Assembly: GCA_002363385.1 (NCBI GenBank)
Contig: DEVL01000003.1
Location: 1,035,441-1,099,440 of the forward strand
Length of the DNA: 64,000 nt
Reading direction: 5' to 3'
From: Stenotrophomonas maltophilia
Lineage (GTDB): Bacteria; Pseudomonadota; Gammaproteobacteria; Xanthomonadales; Xanthomonadaceae
Shown: positions 25,442 through 33,909 of the stretch, piece by piece
Numbering within the stretch: position 1 is the stretch's first letter
How the letters are laid out: each line of letters begins with the position of its first letter
Translations under genes and position numbers: made by a program
The notes under the pieces: generated by a model
What the model was told of the DNA's origin: nothing
The model's input: the letters and a program-made list of their open reading frames with translations, nothing else
The model's database searches: none

Positions 25442-26776
25442 GTGGCCCGAACCCGCTCCCGACTCGACCGTACCCCCTTCCAGACCGACATCCTCGACCT
25501 CAGCCATGACGGCCGTGGCGTTGCCCGCCGCGACGGCGAGGGTGGCAAGGTCACCTTCATCACCGGCGCGCTGCCGGGTGAGGTGGTGACCGCCGAGCCG
25601 ACCGCGCGCAATCGACATTTCGATGAAGCCCGGACCGTGGAGGTGGTGAAGGCCTCGCCGCAGCGGGTGACCCCGCGCTGCCCGCATTTCGGCGTCTGCG
25701 CCGGCTGCGTGTTGCAGCATCTGGAGGAGTCGCAGCAGATCGTGGCCAAGCAGCGGGTGCTGATCGACAACCTGACCCGGATCGGCCACGTCACCCCGGG
25801 CACCGTGCTGCCGCCGCTGGTCGGCGACAGCTGGGGCTATCGTCGCAAGGGCCGCTTCTCGGTGCGCCGCGTCGAGAAGAAGGACAAGACGCTGGTCGGC
25901 TTCCGTGAACTGGACCCGCGCTTCGTCGCGGATCTGAGCCAGTGCCTGACCGTGATTCCCGAGATCGGCATGAAGGTCGGGGTGCTCTCCGAGTTCATCG
26001 AAACGCTCGATGGCAAACGCGATATCCCTCAGATCGAATTCATCGCCGGCGATGACGCGATCATGCTGACCATCCGCCACATGCAGCCGCTCAGCGATGC
26101 CGACCGTGCCGCGTGGATCGCCTTCGGGCAGGCGCACGGCTTCGCGATTTCGCTGCAGCCCGGTGGCGTGGAGTCCGTGCAGCCGCTGTGGCCGGCCGAG
26201 GTGCCGCTGTCGTTCAAGCTGGCACCGTGGGATGTCGAGCTGGCGTTCCGCCCGCTGGATTTCATCCAGGTCAACGCCAAGCTCAACGTACAGATGATCG
26301 CCCATGCACTGGCCCTGCTTGATGCCGGCCCGGACGAACGGGTGCTGGATCTGTTCTGCGGCCTGGGCAATTTCACTCTGCCGCTGGCGCGTACCGTGCG
26401 CAACGTGGTCGGCGTGGAGGGCGATGCCGGCCTGGTGGCGCGTGCGCGTGAGAACGCGATCCGCAATGGGCTGGAGAATGCCGAGTTCTACGCCGCGGAC
26501 CTGACCCAGGACCAGGGCCAGGCCCCGTGGATGCGCCAGGGCTTTGACAAGCTGCTGCTGGATCCACCGCGCTCAGGCGCCATCGAAGTGCTGCAGCAGC
26601 TGCCGCTGAAGCAGTTCAAGCGGATCGTCTACGTCAGCTGCCACCCCGGCTCGCTGGCACGCGACGCCGGCTATTTGGTCAACGAGCAGGGCTTCACCCT
26701 GGTCTCGGCTGGCGCGATGGACATGTTCCCGCACACCGCGCACGTGGAAAGCATCGCGGTGTTCGAGAAGCGCTGA
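25442..26776 (+). CDS. rlmD: 23S rRNA (uracil-1939-C5)-methyltransferase RlmD
   Basis: A 444-residue SAM-dependent RNA methyltransferase. An N-terminal TRAM domain (about 10-65) is followed by the iron-sulfur cluster cysteines C80, C86, C89 (CPHFGVCAGC) and C168 (LSQCLTV). The methyltransferase fold has DLFCGLGNFTLPLA, VVGVEGD, LLLDPPRSG and the catalytic cysteine in VYVSCHPGSLARD. I prefer the GTG at 25442 (then ARTRSRLDRTPFQT) because it begins where RlmD proteins usually begin; a TTG at 25421 is the alternative. Assignment as RlmD rather than RlmC rests on length and TRAM domain. Confidence 0.92.
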   Translation: MARTRSRLDRTPFQTDILDLSHDGRGVARRDGEGGKVTFITGALPGEVVTAEPTARNRHFDEARTVEVVKASPQRVTPRCPHFGVCAGCVLQHLEESQQIVAKQRVLIDNLTRIGHVTPGTVLPPLVGDSWGYRRKGRFSVRRVEKKDKTLVGFRELDPRFVADLSQCLTVIPEIGMKVGVLSEFIETLDGKRDIPQIEFIAGDDAIMLTIRHMQPLSDADRAAWIAFGQAHGFAISLQPGGVESVQPLWPAEVPLSFKLAPWDVELAFRPLDFIQVNAKLNVQMIAHALALLDAGPDERVLDLFCGLGNFTLPLARTVRNVVGVEGDAGLVARARENAIRNGLENAEFYAADLTQDQGQAPWMRQGFDKLLLDPPRSGAIEVLQQLPLKQFKRIVYVSCHPGSLARDAGYLVNEQGFTLVSAGAMDMFPHTAHVESIAVFEKR

Positions 26777-26788
26777 CGGCGTTCGACC

Positions 26789-27400
26789 TCAGCGGCCGTC
26801 ATCCGGCGCGGCGTTCTGCCACTGGCCTTGTGCATCGAACACATAGGTCTGCGGTTGGGTGCCGCGCTCGGTATCATCCCCGGCGGTGACATCGCAGCGG
26901 ATCTCCGGCGACTGCGTGCTGTGCAGTTCGCAGTCGTCGACCGCAAGAATCTGCACGCGCTGCTGGAAGGCGCGCAGTTCGTCGCGGGCGGCGGCATCGG
27001 TGATGGATGCGGCACGATGACCGAGCTGTTCGATGAGCAGTTCGCGGACACGCTCGCGCGGGGGAACCGGCGCATCGACATCAGCCCGCTGCATCGTCCA
27101 GCCCATGCCCTGCGGAACGAAGCGCAGCATCCGGTAGCGGTTCTTGAGCCCGATCTCCATGCCGACCAGGCACTCGTAGGCACCGGTGACCGTCGTGCTG
27201 GCAAAGCACGGCCCATGTTCGAACCCGCGCGGGGTGAACATCGATTGCAGCATCAACCCCTGGGTAGTGGTGGCCGGCTTCTTCTCGGCGGCGATCATGG
27301 CCGTGATCGCCGCTTCGATCTGCGCAGGGGCCGGTGGCGTCGCGGCGACCCCGGGCAGTGGCAGCAGGGTCAGCAACAGGGTAGGGAAAAGGGGTTTCAT
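26789..27400 (-). CDS. Exported hypothetical protein
   Basis: A 203-residue protein with a clear signal peptide (MKPLFPTLLLTLLPLPGVAA, cut expected after AxA). The mature protein has four cysteines (GPCFAS, YECLVG, DDCELH, IRCDV) that may form two disulfides in the periplasm. I recognise no named domain. It is convergent with rlmD, 12 bp from its stop, and lies divergent from the CYTH gene. A longer in-frame extension upstream is antisense to the CYTH and FrnE genes and was discarded. Confidence 0.72.
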   Translation of the reverse strand: MKPLFPTLLLTLLPLPGVAATPPAPAQIEAAITAMIAAEKKPATTTQGLMLQSMFTPRGFEHGPCFASTTVTGAYECLVGMEIGLKNRYRMLRFVPQGMGWTMQRADVDAPVPPRERVRELLIEQLGHRAASITDAAARDELRAFQQRVQILAVDDCELHSTQSPEIRCDVTAGDDTERGTQPQTYVFDAQGQWQNAAPDDGR

Positions 27401-27478
27401 CGGGCGTCCATGCAGGGCAGCCGGCCAGTATAGAAGCCGGCCGTGGCCGCAGTGCGGTGATCGCCGCATACTGTGCGC

Positions 27479-27982
27479 ATGGGCATTGAAATCGAACGCA
27501 AATACCTCGTCACCGGTGAGGGCTGGCGCACTGCCGCGCACGCGGTGATCCCGATGGCGCAGGGCTATCTCAACGACACCGCCGCATTGGACAGCGGCGC
27601 ACAGAAGGCCTCGGTGCGCGTGCGCATACAGGGCGAGCAGGCCTTCCTCAACATGAAATCGCGCGAGATCGGGCACACCCGGCAGGAGTTCGATTACCCG
27701 ATTCCGGTGGAGGATGCGCGCGCGCTGCTGGCGCTGTGTGTCGGTGGGCTGATCGACAAGCGTCGGCACCTGGTCGAACACGAGGGGTTGGTCTGGGAGG
27801 TGGATGAATTCCTGGGCGAGAACGCCGGGCTGGTGGTGGCCGAGGTCGAGCTCGAGCACGCTGATCAGGCGATCACGCTGCCCGACTGGGCCGGCGCTGA
27901 AGTCACCGACCAGGTCCGCTACTACAACCTGGCGCTGGCCGCGCATCCCTTCTCGCGCTGGTCCAGTGCTGAACGCGGCTGA
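27479..27982 (+). CDS. CYTH domain protein (triphosphate tunnel metalloenzyme)
   Basis: A 167-residue CYTH/TTM protein. The defining ExExK motif is at the N-terminus (GIEIERKYLV), followed by paired basic and acidic strand residues (VRVRIQG, FLNMKS, WEVDEF, VVAEVELE) that line the tunnel binding triphosphates and divalent metal. Bacterial members are usually inorganic triphosphatases; the substrate here is inferred only. ATG 27479 is preferred over GTG 27473 two codons earlier. The next gene (FrnE-like) begins 45 bp downstream. Confidence 0.9.
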   Translation: MGIEIERKYLVTGEGWRTAAHAVIPMAQGYLNDTAALDSGAQKASVRVRIQGEQAFLNMKSREIGHTRQEFDYPIPVEDARALLALCVGGLIDKRRHLVEHEGLVWEVDEFLGENAGLVVAEVELEHADQAITLPDWAGAEVTDQVRYYNLALAAHPFSRWSSAERG

Positions 27983-28027
27983 CCGGTAGACCTTGTAAAC
28001 GCCCGGCAGCACCCACAATCTGGCCGG

Positions 28028-28720
28028 ATGAAAATCGATATCTGGTCGGATGTGGTGTGCCCCTGGTGTTGGATCGGCAAGCACCGGTTCCAGCAGGGTC
28101 TGGCGCTGTTGGGTGATGACGCCCCCGAGGTGGAGGTGCACTGGCACCCCTTCCTGCTGGATCCCGACGCGGGAACCACCCCTGTACCGCTGCGCGAGGC
28201 CTACGAGGCCAAGTTCGGCAGCGCAGAGCGCACCCAGCAGATCCTGACCCAGACCCAGACCACGGCACGCGCCGAAGGGCTGCCGATGGATTTCGACCAG
28301 GGCCAGGTCCGGGTGACCACGCTGCCCGCACATCGGTTGATGTGGCTGGCCGGGCGTGAAGGCGTCCAGGCGGCGGTCGGCGAGGCGCTGTTCCGCGCGC
28401 ATTTTGTGCAGGGCCGCAATCTGGCCGACCCGCAGACCCTGATCGCCGCCGGCGCCGCCGGTGGCCTCAGCGCCGAACGCATCACCGGGCTGCTGGCGGG
28501 TGAGGAAGGGCTGGAGGAGATCCAGGCCCAGCTTGCTCAGGCGCAGGCACTGGGTATTCAGTCGGTGCCCACCTTTGTGATCAACGATCAGTACGCCATC
28601 CAGGGTGCCCAGCCGGCCGAGGCCTTCGCCGAGGCGTTGCGCCAGATCGCAGCGCAGAGCCCGCCAGCAGGGTCTGGTGGGCAAGGCGATGACTGCGGCC
28701 CGGACGGCTGCAAGGTCTGA
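28028..28720 (+). CDS. FrnE-like DsbA-family thiol oxidoreductase
   Basis: A 230-residue cytoplasmic thioredoxin-fold protein of the DsbA/FrnE family. The active-site motif CPWC (C11-C14) follows IDIWSDVV at the very N-terminus, with no signal peptide. The helical insert and the cis-Pro loop VPTFVIND are present. A cysteine near the end (DDCGPDGCKV) gives a second C-x4-C pair, like the C-terminal cysteines of FrnE of Deinococcus. FrnE-type proteins are disulfide isomerases or oxidoreductases; the physiological partner is unknown. Confidence 0.87.
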   Translation: MKIDIWSDVVCPWCWIGKHRFQQGLALLGDDAPEVEVHWHPFLLDPDAGTTPVPLREAYEAKFGSAERTQQILTQTQTTARAEGLPMDFDQGQVRVTTLPAHRLMWLAGREGVQAAVGEALFRAHFVQGRNLADPQTLIAAGAAGGLSAERITGLLAGEEGLEEIQAQLAQAQALGIQSVPTFVINDQYAIQGAQPAEAFAEALRQIAAQSPPAGSGGQGDDCGPDGCKV

Positions 28721-28787
28721 CGCTGCGCGCGGGTTCTGCGACAATGCGGCGGTGCGCCATCGTGGCGCCCCGTATTGGAGACATCCC

Positions 28788-29795
28788 ATGCTCGTGATCG
28801 GCGTTGCCGGGACCGAACTCACCGCCCAGGAACGCGAATGGCTGCAGCACGACGCCGTGGCCGGCGTCATCCTGTTCAAGCGCAATTTCGCCTCGCGTGA
28901 GCAGGTGGGCGAGCTGTCGGCGGCCATCCGCGCCGCCGCGCCGCGCCCGCAGCTGATCTGCGTGGACCAAGAAGGCGGTCGCGTGCAGCGCTTCCGTGAG
29001 GGTTACAGTGCGCTGCCGCCGCTGCAGGGCTTCGATGCCCTGTATGCCACCGATCCCGAGGCTGCGCTGGCCCTGGCCGAGCAGCATGCCTGGCTGATGG
29101 CCAGCGAAGTACGTGCCAGCGGCGTGGACCTCAGTTTCGCCCCCGTGGTCGATCTGGGCCGTGGCAACCTGGCCATCGGCGATCGCGCGTTCAGCGCGGA
29201 CCCGCAGGTCGTCGCTGCGTTCACCGCCGCCTATGTGCGCGGCATGCACAGCGTCGGCATGGCCGCCACGCTCAAGCATTTCCCAGGGCACGGCACCGTG
29301 CTGGAAGATACCCATTTCCACGATGCCAGCGACCCGCGTTCGCTCGATGAACTGCGCGCGCTGGACCTGATCCCGTTCGCGGCCGGCGTCACTGCCGGCG
29401 CCGATGCGGTGATGATGGCCCACGTGGTCTACCCGCAGGTCGCGCCGGAACCGGCCGGCTACTCGCCTCGCTGGATCCAGCAGATCCTGCGCGAGGAGAT
29501 GGGCTTCCGTGGCGTGGTCTTCTCCGACGACATCGGCATGGCCGCCTCGTTCTCGGCCGGTGGCGTGAAGGCGCGCGTGGATGCGCATCTGGATGCCGGC
29601 TGTGACGTGGTGCTGGTCTGCCACCCCGAACTGGTGGAAGAATCGCTGCGCGCGGTCGAAGGCCGCACCCTCAACACTGCTGCGCTGCTCGGCCTGATCG
29701 GCCGTGGCGCGCTGGGCTGGGACGGCCTGTTGGCCGATTCCCGCCATGGCACTACCCAATCCCGTTTGCTTGACACCCTTGGAAGAACCGTCTGA
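28788..29795 (+). CDS. nagZ: Beta-N-acetylhexosaminidase NagZ
   Basis: A 335-residue cytoplasmic GH3 glycosidase that removes N-acetylglucosamine from anhydromuropeptides during peptidoglycan recycling. Products of this step are signals for AmpC-type beta-lactamase induction in many Gram-negatives. Motifs: VDQEGGRVQRFREG, KHFPGHG, the flexible-loop catalytic H176 in DTHFHD and the nucleophile D248 in VFSDDIGMAA, at the same numbers as in Salmonella NagZ. ATG 28788 follows TTGGAGA. Its stop shares a base with the start of the hpt gene (TGATG). Confidence 0.96.
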   Translation: MLVIGVAGTELTAQEREWLQHDAVAGVILFKRNFASREQVGELSAAIRAAAPRPQLICVDQEGGRVQRFREGYSALPPLQGFDALYATDPEAALALAEQHAWLMASEVRASGVDLSFAPVVDLGRGNLAIGDRAFSADPQVVAAFTAAYVRGMHSVGMAATLKHFPGHGTVLEDTHFHDASDPRSLDELRALDLIPFAAGVTAGADAVMMAHVVYPQVAPEPAGYSPRWIQQILREEMGFRGVVFSDDIGMAASFSAGGVKARVDAHLDAGCDVVLVCHPELVEESLRAVEGRTLNTAALLGLIGRGALGWDGLLADSRHGTTQSRLLDTLGRTV

Positions 29796-30349
29796 TGCCC
29801 AACCTCACCATTTCCCAGGCCCTGGCCCAGGCCGACCTGCTGGTCGACCGTCCCACCATCGACAAGGCCATCGCTGGCATCGCTGACGCCATTGCGCGCG
29901 ATTACAAGGGCGAGGTCCCGCTGTTCCTGTCGATCATGCACGGCGCGCTGCCGTTCGCCGGCCAGCTCGCGCTGGAGCTGGGCGCACGTGGCCAGGACGT
30001 GCAGTTCGATTACCTGCACGCCACCCGCTACCGCGGTGAAACCACCGGCGGTGACCTGGTCTGGAAGCACAAGCCGGCCACCTCGCTGTTCGGTCGCCGC
30101 GTGCTGCTGGTCGACGACATCCTCGACGAGGGTTACACGCTGCAGGGCGTGCGCACCTGGTGCCTGGAGCAGGGCGCCACCGATGTGCGCATCGCCGCGC
30201 TGACGGTCAAGCTGCACGACCGCGCACTGCCGGACGTCAAAGCCGACTATGCCGGCATCGACCTGCCGGACCGCTATGTCTTCGGGTTCGGCATGGACGT
30301 CAATGAGACGCTGCGCTGCGTGCCGGCCATCTACGCGATGAAGGAATGA
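29795..30349 (+). CDS. hpt: Hypoxanthine-guanine phosphoribosyltransferase
   Basis: A 184-residue type I phosphoribosyltransferase that converts hypoxanthine or guanine plus PRPP to IMP or GMP. The PRPP loop is RRVLLVDDILDEGYTLQGV, with the acidic pair of the motif intact; a substrate flap and the C-terminal PDRYVFGFGMD stretch are characteristic. It overlaps nagZ upstream and the phosphorylase gene downstream (ATGA). The neighbour releases hypoxanthine or adenine from methylthio-nucleosides, so this enzyme likely salvages that base. Confidence 0.92.
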   Translation: MPNLTISQALAQADLLVDRPTIDKAIAGIADAIARDYKGEVPLFLSIMHGALPFAGQLALELGARGQDVQFDYLHATRYRGETTGGDLVWKHKPATSLFGRRVLLVDDILDEGYTLQGVRTWCLEQGATDVRIAALTVKLHDRALPDVKADYAGIDLPDRYVFGFGMDVNETLRCVPAIYAMKE

Positions 30350-31095
30350 TGGAGCACATCTCTCTCGCCGTCATCGGCGGCACCGGCGTCTATAAGCTGG
30401 CCCAGCTCGACGATGTGAGCAGTCATCAGGTCGAGACGCGCTACGGCACGCCGTCCGGTCCGATCCGCGTCGGCACGCTGCTGGGCCAGCGCGTGGCCTT
30501 CCTGGCGCGTCATGGCGAAGGCCATTCGCTGCCGCCGCACAAGATCAACTACCGCGCCAATCTCGCCGCGCTGCAGCAGATCGGTGCGCAGCGCGTGCTG
30601 GCGCTGAACACTGTGGGCGGGATCACCGAGCACTTCGGCCCACGCGTGCTGGCCTGCCCGGACCAGTTGATCGATTACACCTGGGGCCGCATCTCTACCC
30701 TGTGCGAAGAACCGGGCACCGAGGTGGTGCACGTGGACTTCGGCCATCCGTACACGCCGATGCTGCGCAGCAAGGTACTGGCCGCGGCGAAAGTCACTGG
30801 CGTGCGCCTGCAGGACGGCGGCTGCTACGGCGCCACTCAGGGCCCACGGCTGGAAACCAATGCCGAAATCGCGCGCATGCGCCGTGATGGCTGTGATCTG
30901 GTGGGCATGACCGGCATGCCCGAAGCCAGCCTGGCCCGCGAGCTCGGCCTGGACTATGCGTGCCTGGCGATCGTGGCCAACTGGGCCGCCGGCTGTGGCG
31001 ATGGCGATGAAATCACGATGGCCGAAGTGCTGGCCAATGTGGACGCTGCCTCCGCCGGCCTGCCCGAATTGATCGGTGAATTGGCACGGGGGTGA
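30346..31095 (+). CDS. S-methyl-5'-thioinosine / thioadenosine phosphorylase
   Basis: A 249-residue purine nucleoside phosphorylase of the MTAP family. Motifs: VIGGTGVYKL phosphate loop, RHGEGHSLPPHKINYRANL, GGCYGATQGPRLET and MTGMPEASLARELGLDYACLA. In Pseudomonas the equivalent enzyme prefers 5'-methylthioinosine, made by deaminating methylthioadenosine, and yields hypoxanthine. Tight overlap with a hypoxanthine phosphoribosyltransferase gene (ATGATG junction) supports that specificity here. From sequence alone I cannot exclude methylthioadenosine as substrate. A promoter for the cold-shock gene begins at its stop codon. Confidence 0.88.
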   Translation: MMEHISLAVIGGTGVYKLAQLDDVSSHQVETRYGTPSGPIRVGTLLGQRVAFLARHGEGHSLPPHKINYRANLAALQQIGAQRVLALNTVGGITEHFGPRVLACPDQLIDYTWGRISTLCEEPGTEVVHVDFGHPYTPMLRSKVLAAAKVTGVRLQDGGCYGATQGPRLETNAEIARMRRDGCDLVGMTGMPEASLARELGLDYACLAIVANWAAGCGDGDEITMAEVLANVDAASAGLPELIGELARG

Positions 31096-31124
31096 TTGTC
31101 ATTCCGGTACAAGGTTTGCATACT
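31096..31124 (+). promoter_or_regulatory. Sigma-70-type promoter of the cold-shock gene
   Basis: TTGTCA (31096-31101), a 17-base spacer and CATACT (31119-31124) match the housekeeping consensus in five and four of six positions. The predicted leader is about 53 nucleotides, and the site begins immediately after the upstream stop codon. Confidence 0.55.
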
Positions 31125-31183
31125 CCGCCAGTGCGCTGGTTGAGCGTACACCACCCATTCATAGAAGAAGGTCTCGCATCACC

Positions 31184-31390
31184 ATGCCGAACGGTACCGT
31201 CAAGTGGTTCAACGACGCCAAGGGATTTGGCTTTATCTCGCCGGAGGACGGCAGCGCCGACGTCTTCGCGCACTTCTCCGCGATCAACTCCAAGGGCTTC
31301 CGCAGTCTGCAGGAAGGCCAGAAGGTCACCTATGACGTGACCCAGGGCCCGAAGGGCGCCCAAGCCTCGAACATCGTGCCGGCTGAGTGA
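31184..31390 (+). CDS. Cold-shock domain protein (CspA family)
   Basis: A 68-residue single-domain nucleic-acid chaperone that melts RNA structure. RNP1 (KGFGFI) and RNP2 (VFAHF) are intact, as is the N-terminal NGTVKWFND stretch. The ATG is preceded by AGAAGAAGG. It has its own promoter and a strong terminator, so it is a monocistronic gene. Whether it is cold-induced cannot be seen; many Csp proteins are constitutive. Confidence 0.95.
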   Translation: MPNGTVKWFNDAKGFGFISPEDGSADVFAHFSAINSKGFRSLQEGQKVTYDVTQGPKGAQASNIVPAE

Positions 31391-31411
31391 TTCTCTCGGC
31401 TGCGCATTGAA

Positions 31412-31438
31412 AACCCCGCTTCGGCGGGGTTTTTTTTC
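31412..31438 (+). terminator. Rho-independent terminator of the cold-shock gene
   Basis: A 7-8 bp stem (accccgc / gcggggt) with a TTCG tetraloop is followed by eight T residues. Confidence 0.93.
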
Positions 31439-31454
31439 ATCAGTGAGTACACGC

Positions 31455-32702
31455 ATGTCTCCACGCCGCACCATCGCCATCGTCGGCTACGGCACTGCCG
31501 GGCAGGCCCTGTCGATCCTGCTTTCACGCGATCATCACGATGTGCACGTGTTCGAGCGTGCCGCAACACCCGGCCCGGTGGGCGCCGGTTTCCTGCTGCA
31601 GCCCAGCGGCCTGGACGTGCTGTGGCAGATGGGGCTGCTGCCCGATGTGCTGCGCCACGGCGCCAGCGTGCGACGGCTGTACGGCGAGACGCCGTGCGGA
31701 CGCGCGGTGATGGACATGCGGTATGCGCAGCTTGATGAGCGGTTGCATGGCGTGGGAATGCAGCGGGGTGCGTTGTTCTCGCTGCTGGCCGAGGCGTGGG
31801 ACCACCCCGGCAATCTTCAGCCAGATACGGCAATCGTGACGGTGGATGCCACGACGGGGCGACTGCGCGATGCGCGCGGGGGCTGGCATGGCCCCTACGA
31901 TCTGGTGATTGCTGCCGATGGCGCGGCCTCGACGCTGCGCACGCAGGTGCAGGCCAGCACGCTTGACCGCGAATACCCGTGGGGAGCGTTGTGGTGCCTG
32001 TTGCCGCGTGAGGATTGGCCGCACGTGGATGAGCTGCGCCAACGTTATGTCGCGGCCCGCAAGATGATCGGGCTGCTGCCGGTCGGCACCCGTCCCGGCC
32101 ATGATGCACCGCAGTTGAGTTTTTTCTGGAGCCTGCCGCGTGACCAGTTCGCGCAGTGGGAACGCGACGGGATGGCACGCTGGCTCGATGAGATCGCGAC
32201 CTTGTGGCCGCAGGCGCACGCGCGCCTGGCCGGTGTGCGTGAGCCGAACCAGCTGGCTCGCGCGGGCTATCGCGATGCGGTGATGTCGTGCTGGCATCGC
32301 GAGCGGCTGGTGCTGGCTGGCGATGCCGCGCATGCGATGAGCCCGCAGCTGGGGCAGGGGGTGAACATGGCGCTGATGGACGCACTGGCCCTGCGCGATG
32401 CCCTGCGCGCGCACGGAGCGTTGGAGGCCGCACTGCAGGCCTACCAGGTACAACGGCGCGCGCACGTGGCGATCTACCAGTACTGGAGCCGATGGCTGAC
32501 GCCGTTGTTCCAGTCAAACCGTGATGCCTTGGCGCGCGCACGTGATGTGCTGTTCCAGCCCATGGGGCGCATGCCGGGTGGGCGCGGCCACATGTTGCGC
32601 GTGCTCAGTGGCACACAGCGCGGTTGGCTGGGGCGCTTGCCGTTGTCACCAGGATTCGTCGACGCATTGGGCCACGCACACGCGCGTGATCGCATCAGCT
32701 GA
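31455..32702 (+). CDS. FAD-dependent monooxygenase (PHBH/UbiH-like group)
   Basis: A 415-residue flavoprotein of the class A aromatic hydroxylase fold. The dinucleotide motif is VGYGTAGQAL (residues 10-15 GxGxxG), the DG motif is IAADGAAS, and the GD motif is VLAGDAAHAMSPQLGQGVNMALMDA. The C-terminal helical region is longer than in UbiH and basic. The substrate is unknown; ubiquinone-pathway and secondary-metabolite hydroxylases share these motifs. The ATG at 31455 lies just after the cold-shock terminator, so the gene needs its own promoter there. Confidence 0.85.
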   Translation: MSPRRTIAIVGYGTAGQALSILLSRDHHDVHVFERAATPGPVGAGFLLQPSGLDVLWQMGLLPDVLRHGASVRRLYGETPCGRAVMDMRYAQLDERLHGVGMQRGALFSLLAEAWDHPGNLQPDTAIVTVDATTGRLRDARGGWHGPYDLVIAADGAASTLRTQVQASTLDREYPWGALWCLLPREDWPHVDELRQRYVAARKMIGLLPVGTRPGHDAPQLSFFWSLPRDQFAQWERDGMARWLDEIATLWPQAHARLAGVREPNQLARAGYRDAVMSCWHRERLVLAGDAAHAMSPQLGQGVNMALMDALALRDALRAHGALEAALQAYQVQRRAHVAIYQYWSRWLTPLFQSNRDALARARDVLFQPMGRMPGGRGHMLRVLSGTQRGWLGRLPLSPGFVDALGHAHARDRIS

Positions 32703-32958
32703 TAACCACGCGCAGCACTGCATGCGCGGCGATGTGAAGGCGTGAATAACATTCATTGACGGTGGACTCACCGCCCGCATGGGACAACACTCAGGCAAAC
32801 GCAGCAGGCGTGTGCGTGTTCGATACGCGTCATGTTGCTTCCGCTGGTGCTCTGTCCGATTCCTGATCGCCAGGAGCAGCGCCACCGACCGGTGGTACTG
32901 TGGGGCTGCGTTTGCGACTCACGGTCCTTTGGACCGATCGCAACCCAAGGAGATTGAA

Positions 32959-33231
32959 ATGCTGTTCTCGGCCGAAACTCTGGAAAGTGAAATCCGCAAA
33001 CTTCGCGGACTACTGCAGATGCTGCATGAGGATCAGCCGGATGTGATGGAAGACGTGTTCGAATTCCATGTCACCAGCCTCATTACCCACGCCGTGCCGG
33101 AGCACCATCCGCGCATCCGTGCCGCCGCACACGACATGCTGACCGCGATCCAGCGCCAACCGGTGCGTCCCAATCCGAATGCACCGGATATCCGGTTGAT
33201 GCCGGACCTGCTGGTGGCTTCGGCCGCCTGA
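32959..33231 (+). CDS. Conserved-looking small protein, function unknown
   Basis: A 90-residue soluble protein, predicted largely helical at the start (AETLESEIRKLRGLLQML), acidic in the first half, with three His residues mid-protein (FHVTSLITHAVPEHHPRI). No domain is recognised. A strong AAGGAG site seven bases upstream of ATG 32959 supports translation. The 256-bp gap upstream holds no gene I can support; it must contain the promoter. It converges on the pdeM operon. Confidence 0.62.
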   Translation: MLFSAETLESEIRKLRGLLQMLHEDQPDVMEDVFEFHVTSLITHAVPEHHPRIRAAAHDMLTAIQRQPVRPNPNAPDIRLMPDLLVASAA

Positions 33232-33264
33232 GCATGCGGTGCATGCCGTTGCGCGCTGGCCAGG

Positions 33265-33909
33265 CTAGTGCGCCGGCAGTGCGATGGCCTGGTCTTCGAC
33301 GCAGGCCACCAAGCGCTCTCCGGCGTCCATGACGGGCGCAATGCCTGCGGTGAACCGGGAGAACGCCGGCAGTATCGTCAGTCTTTCGCGCAACCAGAAC
33401 GCCGGCCAGCGCCGTTGCATGCCCGGCAGGCGTGCCAGTGGATGCAGATGGCCACACAGCACGTGCAGTCCCGGATGCGGCTGTGGCGCATGACGGAGCA
33501 GAAAGGGGCCTTCCTGCACACGCTCGCCGAGCAACTCGATACCCAGGTCTGCCTTGGGCAGCACGCGGTCATGATTGCCTTCAAGCGCGCCGATCCACAG
33601 GTCCGGGTGCTGCTCGCGCCAGCCCTGCCACTGGCGGTACCACGCCGCGCGATGCGCTGCGCCATGCAGCACGTCGCCCAGGATCCACAGTTGGCGCACG
33701 TCGTGCTGTTGCACCAACCGGGCCAACTGCTCCAGATCATCCTGCGTGCCACCCCGGGGCAGACCGATGCCTGCGCGCCGGAACAGATCGGCCTTGCCCA
33801 GATGCAGATCGGCGATCAACAAGCCGTGCCGCGCAGGCCAGTACATCGCACGTGCGCCCAGCAGGTGCACCGTTTCGCCAGCGAGGTGGATCGGCAGCTC
33901 AGGCGCCAT
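33265..33909 (-). CDS. pdeM: Ligase-associated DNA damage response endonuclease PdeM
   Basis: A 214-residue calcineurin-like phosphoesterase. Metal-binding blocks: LIADLHLGKADLFRRAG, LGDVLHG, EGNHDRV and CGHLHP. This is the family member encoded with an MBL exonuclease, ATP-dependent ligase and Lhr-type helicase in a four-gene repair cassette. The start overlaps the helicase end by 11 bp. It is last in the leftward operon. Role in the cassette (nick or flap trimming) is inferred from the association. Confidence 0.9.
   Translation of the reverse strand: MAPELPIHLAGETVHLLGARAMYWPARHGLLIADLHLGKADLFRRAGIGLPRGGTQDDLEQLARLVQQHDVRQLWILGDVLHGAAHRAAWYRQWQGWREQHPDLWIGALEGNHDRVLPKADLGIELLGERVQEGPFLLRHAPQPHPGLHVLCGHLHPLARLPGMQRRWPAFWLRERLTILPAFSRFTAGIAPVMDAGERLVACVEDQAIALPAH

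Noticed and set aside
27401..28927. In-frame extension of the leftward exported protein at 26789-27400
   Set aside because: Antisense to the CYTH and FrnE-like genes; a proper signal peptide begins at 27400.
32646..32885. 79-codon leftward frame in the gap after the monooxygenase
   Set aside because: No ribosome site, overlaps the end of the monooxygenase gene, Cys/Arg-rich without a domain.
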